62,543 nucleotides of DNA from Paenibacillaceae bacterium ZCTH02-B3 (lineage in GTDB: Bacteria > Bacillota > Bacilli > Paenibacillales > Paenibacillaceae). The notes below the pieces were generated by a model that made no database searches, was not told the origin of the DNA, and worked only from the letters and a program-made list of their open reading frames with translations. The position numbers were made by a program, and so were the translations under genes. Shown one piece after another: positions 45,051 through 53,167 of the stretch (positions are counted from its first letter, which is position 1; each line of letters starts with the position of its first letter). Where the stretch lies: positions 1 to 62,543 of the forward strand of contig LZRV01000100.1 in the NCBI GenBank assembly GCA_002159065.1. Direction: 5' to 3'.

Positions 45051-46066
45051 CATTTCGGCGCGGCGGCCCGGCCGGAATCATACTTCTCCGCCCACCGGGC
45101 CAGCTGCCGGCGCACGTGTTCCCGCATCTCCTTCGGTTCCAGGATTTCCGCCTCCGGTCCGTACTGGAACAGCCAGTGCAGAAATTCCCTCTCGTGATTG
45201 ACGGTCACTTCGAACAGCAGCCCCCCGTCCGGCAGATCCGTCATCACCGGCCGGACGAACATTTCCTCTTCCTTCACATAACGGGCCGCCTCCGGCGAAA
45301 AACGGACCTTGAAGCGGATCAGCCGGTTGCCGCGCTCGATGGACCACGTGTGTTTCAGGTAGGATTCGATGTCGAAATCGCCCCGTTCAAAACGGCGGCC
45401 GGTGATCTCCACCTTGCGGAACCGGCTGAGGCGGAATGTCCGCACTTCCCCGGTAAGATGGCAGTAGCCGATCACATAGAACCGCTGTTCCCTCGGCACC
45501 AGGTAGTACGGATCGATCTCCCGCTCGGTGGTTTCGTTGCGGTACTGCGTGTGGTAGACGGCGGCGATCGTTTTTTGCTCCAGAATAGCCCGGATGACGG
45601 GCTCCAGAAAATTGTCGCTTTCCTCGCGGTAGGCGGGCGTGCCCATGCGGATGATGTCGGCGATGCGCTCCAGTATGTCCCGTTCCCGGGCTTTCGCGGC
45701 ATAATGCGCCGCCATCACCTTGTCATGGGCCGATGCGAACCCCGGCAGTTTCGAGCCGTCCACGACGGAAGGAAGAAGGGAAAAGGTAAGCGCCTCCTGC
45801 TCCGTGAAATTGAGAGGATACATCGCGAATTTGCCGGCGAACCGATACCCTTTCCCGTATCCCTCGCTCACAATGGGAGCGAACAGGTCGAGCAGGCGCA
45901 AATCGCGGTAGATCGTCCGTTCCGTCGTTTCGCACAGCTGCGCCAGCTCCTTTGCGCCGATGCCCGGACGGGCCTGGATCGCGTTGAGAATTTTCAGAAT
46001 GCGAATGAGACGTTCGTTCACCCCGGCAGCACCCGCCATGCCCAGACGTTTCTTCGCCTTTTTCAT
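45050..46066 (-). CDS. WYL-domain transcriptional regulator (YafY/DeoR-like)
   Basis: About 338 residues. N-terminal winged helix (NERLIRILKILNAIQARPGI ... CETTERTIYRDLRLLDLFAP), then a WYL sensor domain (REIDPYYLVPREQRFYVIGY, LTGEVRTFRLSRFRKVEIT) and a WCX C-terminal extension ending in LARWAEKYDSG. WYL regulators bind nucleic-acid-related ligands and often control DNA-damage or defence loci. Start ATG 46066 (46078 also possible). It neighbours a HIRAN-domain gene (25 bases) in the same orientation, which makes that gene a candidate target. Confidence 0.88.
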   Translation of the reverse strand: MKKAKKRLGMAGAAGVNERLIRILKILNAIQARPGIGAKELAQLCETTERTIYRDLRLLDLFAPIVSEGYGKGYRFAGKFAMYPLNFTEQEALTFSLLPSVVDGSKLPGFASAHDKVMAAHYAAKARERDILERIADIIRMGTPAYREESDNFLEPVIRAILEQKTIAAVYHTQYRNETTEREIDPYYLVPREQRFYVIGYCHLTGEVRTFRLSRFRKVEITGRRFERGDFDIESYLKHTWSIERGNRLIRFKVRFSPEAARYVKEEEMFVRPVMTDLPDGGLLFEVTVNHEREFLHWLFQYGPEAEILEPKEMREHVRRQLARWAEKYDSGRAAAPK

Positions 46067-46090
46067 TGTAGGTCCCATCCGAAAATTCCG

Positions 46091-46471
46091 TCAACGTCCG
46101 GGCATCCAGGCCGAGCCGGACAGTTGGAAGGCGTCGTGCACGGCGTCCATGCCGATGTTCCGCCAGGTTTCCGCCTGGGGAACCAGCCTTGCGACTGCCA
46201 TATCCCTGGCAACCAGCAAAATCTCCGCAAAAATCGCCTCTTCAAACGTGTCGTAAATCCGCCCCGCGCTGCGGCATCCCCTTGGAACGGTATGCGGACT
46301 GTTGGCGACGTAGCCGATCCTTCCGAGCGGCATAAGCTCCACCCGGATCGCCTCGCCGTCGAACGGATTCTCCGGTTCTTTCACCAGGCGCACCAGCTGT
46401 CCCGGCCGGAGAAAATCGGTGCCGAAGTAATGTTTCGTGCCCGCCACCGCGATCAGGACGTCTTCCTTCAC
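46091..46471 (-). CDS. HIRAN-domain protein
   Basis: 126 residues made almost entirely of one HIRAN domain: AVAGTKHYFGTDFLRPGQLV, RLVKEPENPFDGEAIRVELM, LGRIGYVANSPHTVPRG. HIRAN domains recognise 3' ends of single-stranded DNA or related structures and usually sit in helicases such as HLTF; free-standing small versions occur in bacteria with no assigned role. GTG start at 46471 with GGAGGG eight bases before. Followed directly by the WYL regulator, so a DNA-stress link is plausible but unproven. Confidence 0.82.
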   Translation of the reverse strand: MKEDVLIAVAGTKHYFGTDFLRPGQLVRLVKEPENPFDGEAIRVELMPLGRIGYVANSPHTVPRGCRSAGRIYDTFEEAIFAEILLVARDMAVARLVPQAETWRNIGMDAVHDAFQLSGSAWMPGR

Positions 46472-46541
46472 GGTTTGCACCCTCCCGACAGATTGGTTGC
46501 CCGCAAATCCCATTCTATCGGGAGAAAATGACGACAGGTTG

Positions 46542-47207
46542 TCAGTGAACATCCGTTCGCGTGTCGTTCAGCCGGGTGGCGAGAACCAGCAAAAAAGCCG
46601 AAAGAAACGCGGTCATCGCCAGCGCTTCCACGATCTCTTCGACGGATTGCAGGAGGCGTTCCATCGCCAGGTTCAGGCTTCGGACGTCCACCGTGTCCAT
46701 GGCCGCGGCGCAAAACGCGAGGACGAGGGCCGCCGCGAAAAACCGCCGCGCCTGCGGACGGTCCAGCAGCCGCCAGATGCCCCACGCCACCGCAAGGCCT
46801 GTCAGGGCGTACAGCGGAATGAGCCAGTCCCCTGCTTCCATCCAGGGAAACAGCCGGATTCCCGTCGGCTTCAGGAACCGGTCGCGGATCCGCTCATGCA
46901 CGGCGAATCGCTCGTCCAGCGCCAGCAGGGCGAATCCCGCGGCCACCGTGAGCCACCCCGCACGGACTGTCCGACGCTCCTCCCGTACCCATGCATCCCA
47001 AGCGAGCAATAGGCACGTGAACGAAGACAGCGCGAGCAGCACGCTTTCCCACCAGGCCAGCGGGGATGTTTCGGGCGCCACGTATCGCCAATATTCCGGC
47101 CAGGCGACGGTGACGAGCAGCAGGCAGAAACCCGACGTCGCTCCCCATATGACCGCGAGCAGCGTCGTTTCGGCCCGTGTCCGGTTTCCACCTTCTCCCG
47201 GTTTCAT
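46542..47207 (-). CDS. uncharacterised multi-pass membrane protein with DE-x5-HE and EExxE motifs
   Basis: 221 residues, about six TM helices. Polar residues are placed within or beside helices: LLALDERFAVHERIRD between helices 3 and 4 and QSVEEIVEALAMTAF in the last one. Such paired acid/His motifs in an all-helical membrane protein hint at a metal-binding enzyme, but the family is not one I can name. Its ATG (47207) overlaps the stop of the hydroxyacid dehydrogenase gene (ATGA), so the two are translationally coupled and probably act together. Confidence 0.7.
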   Translation of the reverse strand: MKPGEGGNRTRAETTLLAVIWGATSGFCLLLVTVAWPEYWRYVAPETSPLAWWESVLLALSSFTCLLLAWDAWVREERRTVRAGWLTVAAGFALLALDERFAVHERIRDRFLKPTGIRLFPWMEAGDWLIPLYALTGLAVAWGIWRLLDRPQARRFFAAALVLAFCAAAMDTVDVRSLNLAMERLLQSVEEIVEALAMTAFLSAFLLVLATRLNDTRTDVH

Positions 47208-48196
47208 CGGCAGAGTTCCTTCCTTTCCTCCCATTGCACGAGATTGCGCGGATTGCCGGTGGCAAATCCGCACAGATTGTCGATCCACGTCTCATGGCCC
47301 CGCCGGATGGCTTCTTCCGAATACCAGGCCGTGTGTCCGGTTTGCAGAATGCGACCTTCTGCGATTTGCCGGTCGGCCCTTTCATCCTTGCCCATCAGCG
47401 GAAAAACGTCGTCCACCGCGTAGCCGCGGAGCCTCCCCGCGTCGATCGCCCCGACGACCGCCTCCGGGTCCACCAGCATGACCCGGGAAACGTTGATCAG
47501 CGTCGCGCCCGGCTTCATGGCGGCCAGTTCCCGGCGGCCGATCAGGGGTCCGCCTTGCCATGCCGCGGGCAGGTGCAGGCTGACAACATCGCTGGAAGCG
47601 AGCAACTCGTCCATCTCCACCCGAATGACGCCTTCCGGGCACCTGCGGGGATCGCAGCCGAGGACACGCATGCCGAAGGCGCGGGCGAGCTCCGCCACCC
47701 GGCTGCCGATCCGGCCGAGGCCGACCAGACCCAGGGTGCGTCCGCGAAGTTCCCAGCCGAGCACCGACGTGCCTGCGGGCACGCGCCCGCGCACCCGGTC
47801 CTGGCTGAGATGAATGCGGCGCGACATCGCTAACATAAGCCCGATCGTATGCTCCGCCACCGATTCCGTCGAATAGTCCGGCAGCCGGCTCACGGCAACG
47901 CCGTGCCGGTGAAGCCATTCTAAATCAATATGGTCCACCCCCGTGGCAAACACGGCGATACCCTTCAGGCGCGACAATCGAGACAGCCAGCTCCCGTCGA
48001 TGACCGGCACCGAACGGGGCGTAAGCCCCGCATAATCCATACCGTCCAGCCTGTTGACGAGCTCGTCCGCGGACAATGGCCCCTCTGCCGTGCTGAACGT
48101 CACGTCCGCCACCGCCTCCAGCCGCCGGACCTGTTCCTCCGTGAACGACCCGCGGCCCCGCACCGTGATGACGGAGATTTTGCACCGCTCATGCAT
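47204..48196 (-). CDS. D-isomer-specific 2-hydroxyacid dehydrogenase family protein
   Basis: 330 residues, NAD-dependent. Rossmann motif LGLVGLGRIGSRVAEL, active-site Arg in LINVSRVMLVDPEAV, and a His in QTGHTAWYSEEAIRR. The usual third catalytic residue (Glu of DVFxxEP) is not seen; the position reads AVDDVFPLMGKD. Substrate unknown; the form resembles phosphoglycerate dehydrogenase or CtBP relatives. First gene of a two-gene operon with the membrane protein. ATG 48196 with GGAGGGATCC upstream. Confidence 0.88.
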   Translation of the reverse strand: MHERCKISVITVRGRGSFTEEQVRRLEAVADVTFSTAEGPLSADELVNRLDGMDYAGLTPRSVPVIDGSWLSRLSRLKGIAVFATGVDHIDLEWLHRHGVAVSRLPDYSTESVAEHTIGLMLAMSRRIHLSQDRVRGRVPAGTSVLGWELRGRTLGLVGLGRIGSRVAELARAFGMRVLGCDPRRCPEGVIRVEMDELLASSDVVSLHLPAAWQGGPLIGRRELAAMKPGATLINVSRVMLVDPEAVVGAIDAGRLRGYAVDDVFPLMGKDERADRQIAEGRILQTGHTAWYSEEAIRRGHETWIDNLCGFATGNPRNLVQWEERKELCR

Positions 48197-48273
48197 CTGG
48201 GATCCCTCCGCTGCTACTGGTTTTCATACTCTAACATTTTTCCCATCCCCCGCGCAAACCGACGTCCGGCCAT

Positions 48274-48299
48274 AAAAAAAGACCGCAATAAACGGTCCG
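48274..48299 (-). terminator. terminator of the alpha/beta hydrolase gene
   Basis: Short stem GACCG / CGGTC with a 7-base loop and seven T on the minus strand; 46 bases after the hydrolase stop. Confidence 0.75.
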
Positions 48300-48344
48300 A
48301 AAGTTGCGCGCAAGATTCCCGGAAAAACGTCGTTCCGCACGCTC

Positions 48345-49157
48345 TCAACCCGCACCCAGACTCCCTGCACCCTGCCATCCCGCGAAAAACGCCAGTTCCG
48401 CGTTGAACCGGTCGCGTTCTTCCCAGAACAGGCCGTGGCCGCTGTGCATGAATGGAACGAGCTGCGAATGCCGGATGGCACGGTGTTGCGCCAGCGCCTG
48501 CGAGAACGGCACCACCCGGTCGTGCACACCATGCAGGATGAGCGTCGGAACGCGGATTTGCGGCAAATCGGCGTCCAGCCGCTCGTCCCTCAGCATGCGA
48601 AGGACGGCCGCGGTCGACCACCCCGCCGCTTCGAGCCCGATCCGCGAAAACCAATCCATGAACGCGGGAGTGGCAAACTGAAAGAAAAACGTTTCCGTTA
48701 TGCCGCGCATCATATGGGGCCGGTCATTCAGGGTTTCCATAAGCAGCCGGTCGGCGGTTTCCCTCGCAAGCCCGACGGGCGCGGCGGCGGCAATGAGCGC
48801 CAGCCGCGATACGCCGTGTCCGCTGTGGCGGGACATGTAGCGGATCGCGATGGCCCCGCCCGTGGAATGGCCCGCGAGGGTGAAGTCCCGCAATTCCAGG
48901 GCGTCCACCACCGCGCGCAAATCGTCCGCCAGCCGGTCGAAATGATAGCCGTGAAACGGTTTGTCCGCCTGCCCGAACCCCCTCCAGTCCACACCGATGC
49001 ACCGGAAACCCCAGCCGGGAAGCACATTGAACTGGTATTCAAACTGCCTGTGGCTGAGCGGCCAGCCGTGCAAAAACAACAAGGCCCTGGAACCTTTGGG
49101 ATTGACATCCTCCACATACCAGCGAACCCCCTCCTCCACCCGGACAAAGAATCCCAT
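48345..49157 (-). CDS. alpha/beta-fold hydrolase
   Basis: 270 residues, cytoplasmic. Oxyanion motif LLFLHGWPLSHRQFEYQ, nucleophile elbow LAGHSTGGAIAIRY (Ser), acid in LILHGVHDRVVPFSQ and His in MHSGHGLFWEERDRF. Resembles haloperoxidase/esterase-type hydrolases that act on small esters or lactones; substrate not readable. ATG at 49157 with GGAGG seven bases before. Single-gene unit. Confidence 0.92.
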   Translation of the reverse strand: MGFFVRVEEGVRWYVEDVNPKGSRALLFLHGWPLSHRQFEYQFNVLPGWGFRCIGVDWRGFGQADKPFHGYHFDRLADDLRAVVDALELRDFTLAGHSTGGAIAIRYMSRHSGHGVSRLALIAAAAPVGLARETADRLLMETLNDRPHMMRGITETFFFQFATPAFMDWFSRIGLEAAGWSTAAVLRMLRDERLDADLPQIRVPTLILHGVHDRVVPFSQALAQHRAIRHSQLVPFMHSGHGLFWEERDRFNAELAFFAGWQGAGSLGAG

Positions 49158-49346
49158 GGCGACACCTCCGCGCTCCGAATGTGCTGTCGCCTACAGGATA
49201 CTCGCCCGGGCGGCCAAGGGTGCCTGGTTTCAGGCGAGGCTTCCGGAACGGTCTGCCGTTTGCCGTCGCAAGGATGCCCGCCGTGTCCGGCGACGAGATC
49301 CGTCATTCGCACGGACAAGATGCCCTGGGGGCGGAATCCTCCAAAT

Positions 49347-50089
49347 TCAAACCGGTTCGACTTTCACCCACCCCACATAATGCCGATCCTGAGCGCCTTC
49401 GACATTGAAAGCGACAAACAGCCGGTCGCCGGAAGGCGCCCATTCCATGCAGCCGATACGGGCGTAATCAGGCGTGACGAAGGCCGGTTCCCTGCCGTCA
49501 TCGCGGCTAGACGCTCAGGATCTGTTTCTCCGTTTGGTCCTTCAGGTTAACCACTTTCACCGCGTTGGCATCGTCGAAACCGTTGCAGGCCACGATGCTT
49601 CGGTCCGGATCCAGTCAGGCGATGCGGCCCCAGTATCCCCGCTCAAACGGCAAAATCTCCTCGGTCCCCGTACGGATGTCGTAATAGGCAAGGGCGTGAA
49701 CGGGCCCGGCCCCGTCGCCCAGGTCCTCACCCGTGTCGTGCAAATAGCAGAAGCCGCTGCCGTCGCTGCACCAGATCGGACTCCAGTCCATTTCGCCCTG
49801 CGTCCGTTGGACCTTCTCGCCGGTGCGGGCGGACACTCCCCAGATGCCGGGTGTTTGCCGGTCCCACGCCGCCGTCCACTCCCCGGTCGGGCTGGCCCTC
49901 TCATAGCCGGTTCTGTCCGGGATTTCGCCCCACGCGGTGACGGTTCGCGCTTCCATGTCCACCCGGTACTCGTACCACCGACCAACGCCCCTTTCCCGCA
50001 CGGTGACCAGCGTTTCCCGATCACTCAGCGGCTTCATTCCTTCGACATAATGATGAAGGGGCGGGCAGCTGCCGGAACTCCGGGTTCAT
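49347..50089 (-). pseudogene. broken beta-propeller (TolB/WD40-like) gene
   Basis: Three frame pieces of one decayed gene. The longest (50037-49615) encodes MKPLSDRETLVTVRERGVGR and repeated blade-like strands with W/Y-D turns (GTEEILPFERGYWGRIA) and ends in TGA at 49615. The same frame continues past this stop as LDPDRSIVACNGFDDANAVK to TAG at 49507. Then, one base out of frame, RIGCMEWAPSGDRLFVAFN runs to a stop at 49347. Upstream of 50037, coding-like sequence (LHHYVEG before MKPLSD) is also out of frame with any good start. Original length and role are unknown; similar propellers occur in secreted Paenibacillus proteins. Confidence 0.75.
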
Positions 50090-50254
50090 GCGTCGGATCG
50101 CCGCCCTCCGAATCCGCCGACGAGGCCGGCGCGGCATCGGACGGCGCGTCCGGCAGTTCCGACGTTGGATCGCTCATCGGATGAATTCCGGATTTACGGC
50201 CACCCATCCGCTTACCGTCGTATTTCCCGGTCATTTCCCTGATCCGCGGTTACT

Positions 50255-50393
50255 GAAAAAACAAAGAACCCCTCCATTGGCGGTGGGGCCGCCCGTTGTT
50301 TGCATGTGCCAAAGAGAGGGTTTTCTTTTTGTTCCGCCAAATAGAAAGGAGCGGTCCCTTTGTCTTATGTGACTTTCGGGACAGCTCCTTTTT
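50255..50393 (-). terminator. terminators downstream of rnjB
   Basis: Main hairpin at 50345-50391: 14-bp stem AAAGGAGCGGTCCC / GGGACAGCTCCTTT with one mismatch, followed on the minus strand by TTTCTATTT. A second, CCCCTCC / GGTGGGG (50269-50288), is followed by TTCTTTGTTTTTT. Both would stop transcripts leaving rnjB. No gene is seen between them and the broken propeller gene. Confidence 0.75.
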
Positions 50394-50427
50394 GGCAGTT
50401 GCGAGTGCAGGGTGATGCGCAAATTGC

Positions 50428-52107
50428 TCAGACTTCCATGATGATCGGCAGAATCATCGGTCTTCTTCTTGTCTGTTCATACAAAAATCTTCCGACCGCT
50501 TCCCTGACGTGGTTCTTCAGGGAAGCCCATTCGCTGATGTTCTCGCCCGCCAGCTTCTGCAACGTCTGCGCCACGATCCGGTTCGCTTCCTCCAGCAGCC
50601 CTTCCGACTCCCGCACGTAAACGAAGCCGCGGGAAATGATGTCGGGTCCGGACAGGATCGAACCGTCCTGTTTGCTGAGCGTCACCACGATCACCAAAAT
50701 GCCGTCCTGCGACAGGAGCTTGCGGTCCCGCAGGACAATGTTGCCCACGTCGCCGACGCCGAGGCCGTCGATCATCACGTTCCCCGACGGCACCCTGGCG
50801 CCCTTGCGGGCCTGGCCGTTCTGGATTTCCACGGTGTCGCCGTTCTCGATCATGAAGATGTTTTCCTTGTCGATGCCCACCGCTTCGGCCAGCATCGCAT
50901 GGTGACGAAGCATCCGGTATTCGCCGTGCACCGGAATGAAGTATTTCGGGCGCATCAGGTTCAGCATGAGCTTCAGGTCTTCCTGGCTGCCGTGCCCCGA
51001 CACGTGCACGGGCGAGGCGGGGCCGGGGCCGTAGATGACATGCGCCCCGAGGCGCATGAGTTCGTCGACCGTCCGACCGACGTAGCGTTCGTTGCCCGGA
51101 ATGGGCGTGGCGGCGATGACCACGGTGTCCCCGGGCAGGATGTCCACGGTGCGGTGGGTGGATCGGGCCATGCGGGTCAGGGCGGACATCGGTTCGCCCT
51201 GGCTCCCCGTGGACAGGATGACGACCTTGTCCGCGGGGAGTTTGTTCACGTCTTCCGGATCGATCAGCATGCCGTCGGGGATGTCCAGATACCCCAGGTC
51301 CGAGGCGATGGTCACCACGTTGACCATGCTGCGGCCGACCACCGCCAGCTTGCGGCGTGTTTCGGCGGCGGCATAGATCACCTGCTGGATCCGGTGGATG
51401 TTCGAGGCGAAAGTCGCCACGACCACGCGCTGCTTCGCCGCGCGGAAAATCGAAGCGAGCTCCTTGCCGATGTTGCTTTCCGAGGGCGTGAAGCCCGGTC
51501 GCTCCGCGTTGGTGCTGTCCGACAGCAGCGCGAGCACGCCGCGGCGGCCGATTTCCGCCATCCGCTGCAAATCCGCATACTGGCCGCCGACCGGCGTGTG
51601 GTCAAACTTGAAGTCGCCGGTGATGACCACGGTGCCTTCCGGAGTGTCGAGACAAATGCCGACGGAATCCGGGATGCTGTGGTTGGTGCGAAAAAACGCG
51701 GCGCGAATCGAGCCGAACCGGAGCTGCGAATCGGGATGGATCAGGTGGCGTTCCGTCTCGCCCAGCAAACCGGCCTCTTTCAGCTTGTGCTCCACCAGCC
51801 CGAGCGTGAGCCGCGTTCCGTACACCGGGACATTCAGGCTCTTCAGGATGTAGGGCAACCCGCCGATGTGATCCTCGTGGCCGTGCGTCAGCAGGATCGC
51901 CCGCACCTTCTCCCGGTTCTCCACCAGATACGTAATGTCCGGGATGACGACGTCGATGCCGAGCATGTCTTCTTCGGGAAACTTGAGACCCGCGTCCACC
52001 ACGACGATGTCGTTGCCGTACTGTACGACGTACATGTTCTTGCCGATCTCGCCGACACCGCCCAGTGCGAAAATGAGCAGTTTCTCCTGGCTGTTCTTTT
52101 TTGGCAA
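50428..52107 (-). CDS. rnjB: Ribonuclease J (RnjB-type)
   Basis: 559-residue beta-CASP metallo-beta-lactamase ribonuclease with 5'-3' exo and endo activity in RNA decay. Zinc motif LTHGHEDHIGGLPY, further His in FRTNHSIPDSVGI, Asp in VITGDFKFDHTP, beta-CASP region SGHGSQEDLKLMLNLMRPKY and FIPVHGEYRMLRHH. Location beside dapA identifies it as the B. subtilis rnjB (ymfA) counterpart. TTG start at 52107, eight bases after GGAGG. Downstream, B. subtilis has tepA and then spoIIIE; here 12 kb of other genes intervene. Confidence 0.95.
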   Translation of the reverse strand: MPKKNSQEKLLIFALGGVGEIGKNMYVVQYGNDIVVVDAGLKFPEEDMLGIDVVIPDITYLVENREKVRAILLTHGHEDHIGGLPYILKSLNVPVYGTRLTLGLVEHKLKEAGLLGETERHLIHPDSQLRFGSIRAAFFRTNHSIPDSVGICLDTPEGTVVITGDFKFDHTPVGGQYADLQRMAEIGRRGVLALLSDSTNAERPGFTPSESNIGKELASIFRAAKQRVVVATFASNIHRIQQVIYAAAETRRKLAVVGRSMVNVVTIASDLGYLDIPDGMLIDPEDVNKLPADKVVILSTGSQGEPMSALTRMARSTHRTVDILPGDTVVIAATPIPGNERYVGRTVDELMRLGAHVIYGPGPASPVHVSGHGSQEDLKLMLNLMRPKYFIPVHGEYRMLRHHAMLAEAVGIDKENIFMIENGDTVEIQNGQARKGARVPSGNVMIDGLGVGDVGNIVLRDRKLLSQDGILVIVVTLSKQDGSILSGPDIISRGFVYVRESEGLLEEANRIVAQTLQKLAGENISEWASLKNHVREAVGRFLYEQTRRRPMILPIIMEV

Positions 52108-52221
52108 ATGAAGTACCTCCCAAACCGTCTCGACGATCCCGAACCATTATGGAGTTGTCAAACAGCAATATGGCCGCACCCAATCACTCAGCAACTATTA
52201 TACATGATCGGAGGAAAAAGT

Positions 52222-52251
52222 AAAAACCGGCGCTCCGCAAGGGACACCGGT
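52222..52251 (-). terminator. terminator of the dpaA-dpaB-asd-dapA operon
   Basis: Stem ACCGG / CCGGT within a longer imperfect hairpin, then TTTTTACTTTTT on the minus strand; 25 bases after the dapA stop. Confidence 0.75.
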
Positions 52252-52275
52252 CGGGATGCGAAAGCGCTCCCCCGC

Positions 52276-53151
52276 TTAGGCGAGCAATTGGCGGAGAAAT
52301 TCCGCCTCCTTCTCGCTCACATCCGCCAGCGGCGGCCGGACGCCGCCCACCGGGATGCCGCGCAGGGACAGGGCGTATTTGACCGGCACCGGATTGGGCA
52401 CCGGATGCGGACAATTGAACAGGCCGTGGAACACCGGATAGCATTCCAGGTTCAGGCGTGCCGCCTCCTCCACCCGGCCGTCCAGATAGGCGTTCATCAT
52501 CGCTTTCATTTTCCGGCCGATAATGTGGCTGGCCACGCTTACGATGCCATAGCCGCCGATGGCCAGGGTCGCCAGCGTCAGGCTGTCTTCGCCGCTGTAC
52601 ACCCGGAAGCGTTCCGGTTTGCGGCGCAGGATGGCCGTCATGTGATCAATGCCGGCGCATTCCTTGACGGCAAGGATATTGGGGATTTCGGCCAGGCGCA
52701 ATGTCGTTTCCACGGAGAGGCTGGTGACCGTCCGGCTGGGCACGTTGTACATCATGACGGGAAGCGAAGTCGCTTCGGCGACGGCGCGGAAATGCCGGTA
52801 CAATCCTTCCTGGCTCGGCTTGTTGTAATAGGGCACCACGACCAGCACCCCGTCCACGCCGATCTTCTCCGCTTCGCGGGTAAGATGCACGGAATGCGCC
52901 GTATCGTTGCTGCCGGTGCCGGCGATGATGCGGCACCTGCCGGCGGCGCGCTCCACCGCGTAGCGGAACAGGGCCAGCTTTTCCTCGTCGGTCAGCGTCG
53001 GCGATTCGCCGGTCGTGCCGCTGACAACGATGCTGTCGGTCTGTTGTTCCTCGATCAGGTAGTCGATGAGCCTTCCCGTCGTCTCCCAGTCGATCTCGAG
53101 GTTTTCGTTGAACGGGGTAACCATCGCCGTGATCAGCCGGCCGAACTCCAT
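52276..53151 (-). CDS. dapA: 4-hydroxy-tetrahydrodipicolinate synthase
   Basis: 291 residues, TIM barrel; condenses aspartate semialdehyde with pyruvate, first step toward diaminopimelate/lysine and also toward spore dipicolinate. Motifs: VVSGTTGESPTLTDEEKL, VVPYYNKPSQEGLYRHF (Tyr), NILAVKECAGI (Schiff-base Lys). ATG at 53151 with GGAGGAGG upstream, 16 bases after asd. dapG, which lies between asd and dapA in B. subtilis, is absent. Confidence 0.98.
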   Translation of the reverse strand: MEFGRLITAMVTPFNENLEIDWETTGRLIDYLIEEQQTDSIVVSGTTGESPTLTDEEKLALFRYAVERAAGRCRIIAGTGSNDTAHSVHLTREAEKIGVDGVLVVVPYYNKPSQEGLYRHFRAVAEATSLPVMMYNVPSRTVTSLSVETTLRLAEIPNILAVKECAGIDHMTAILRRKPERFRVYSGEDSLTLATLAIGGYGIVSVASHIIGRKMKAMMNAYLDGRVEEAARLNLECYPVFHGLFNCPHPVPNPVPVKYALSLRGIPVGGVRPPLADVSEKEAEFLRQLLA

Positions 53152-53167
53152 GGGTGTTCCTCCTCCG

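Noticed and set aside
50034-50234. 66-codon frame overlapping the propeller start
   Set aside because: Low-complexity Ser/Pro/Ala composition and its C-terminal codons are an out-of-frame reading of the propeller gene's 5' remnant.
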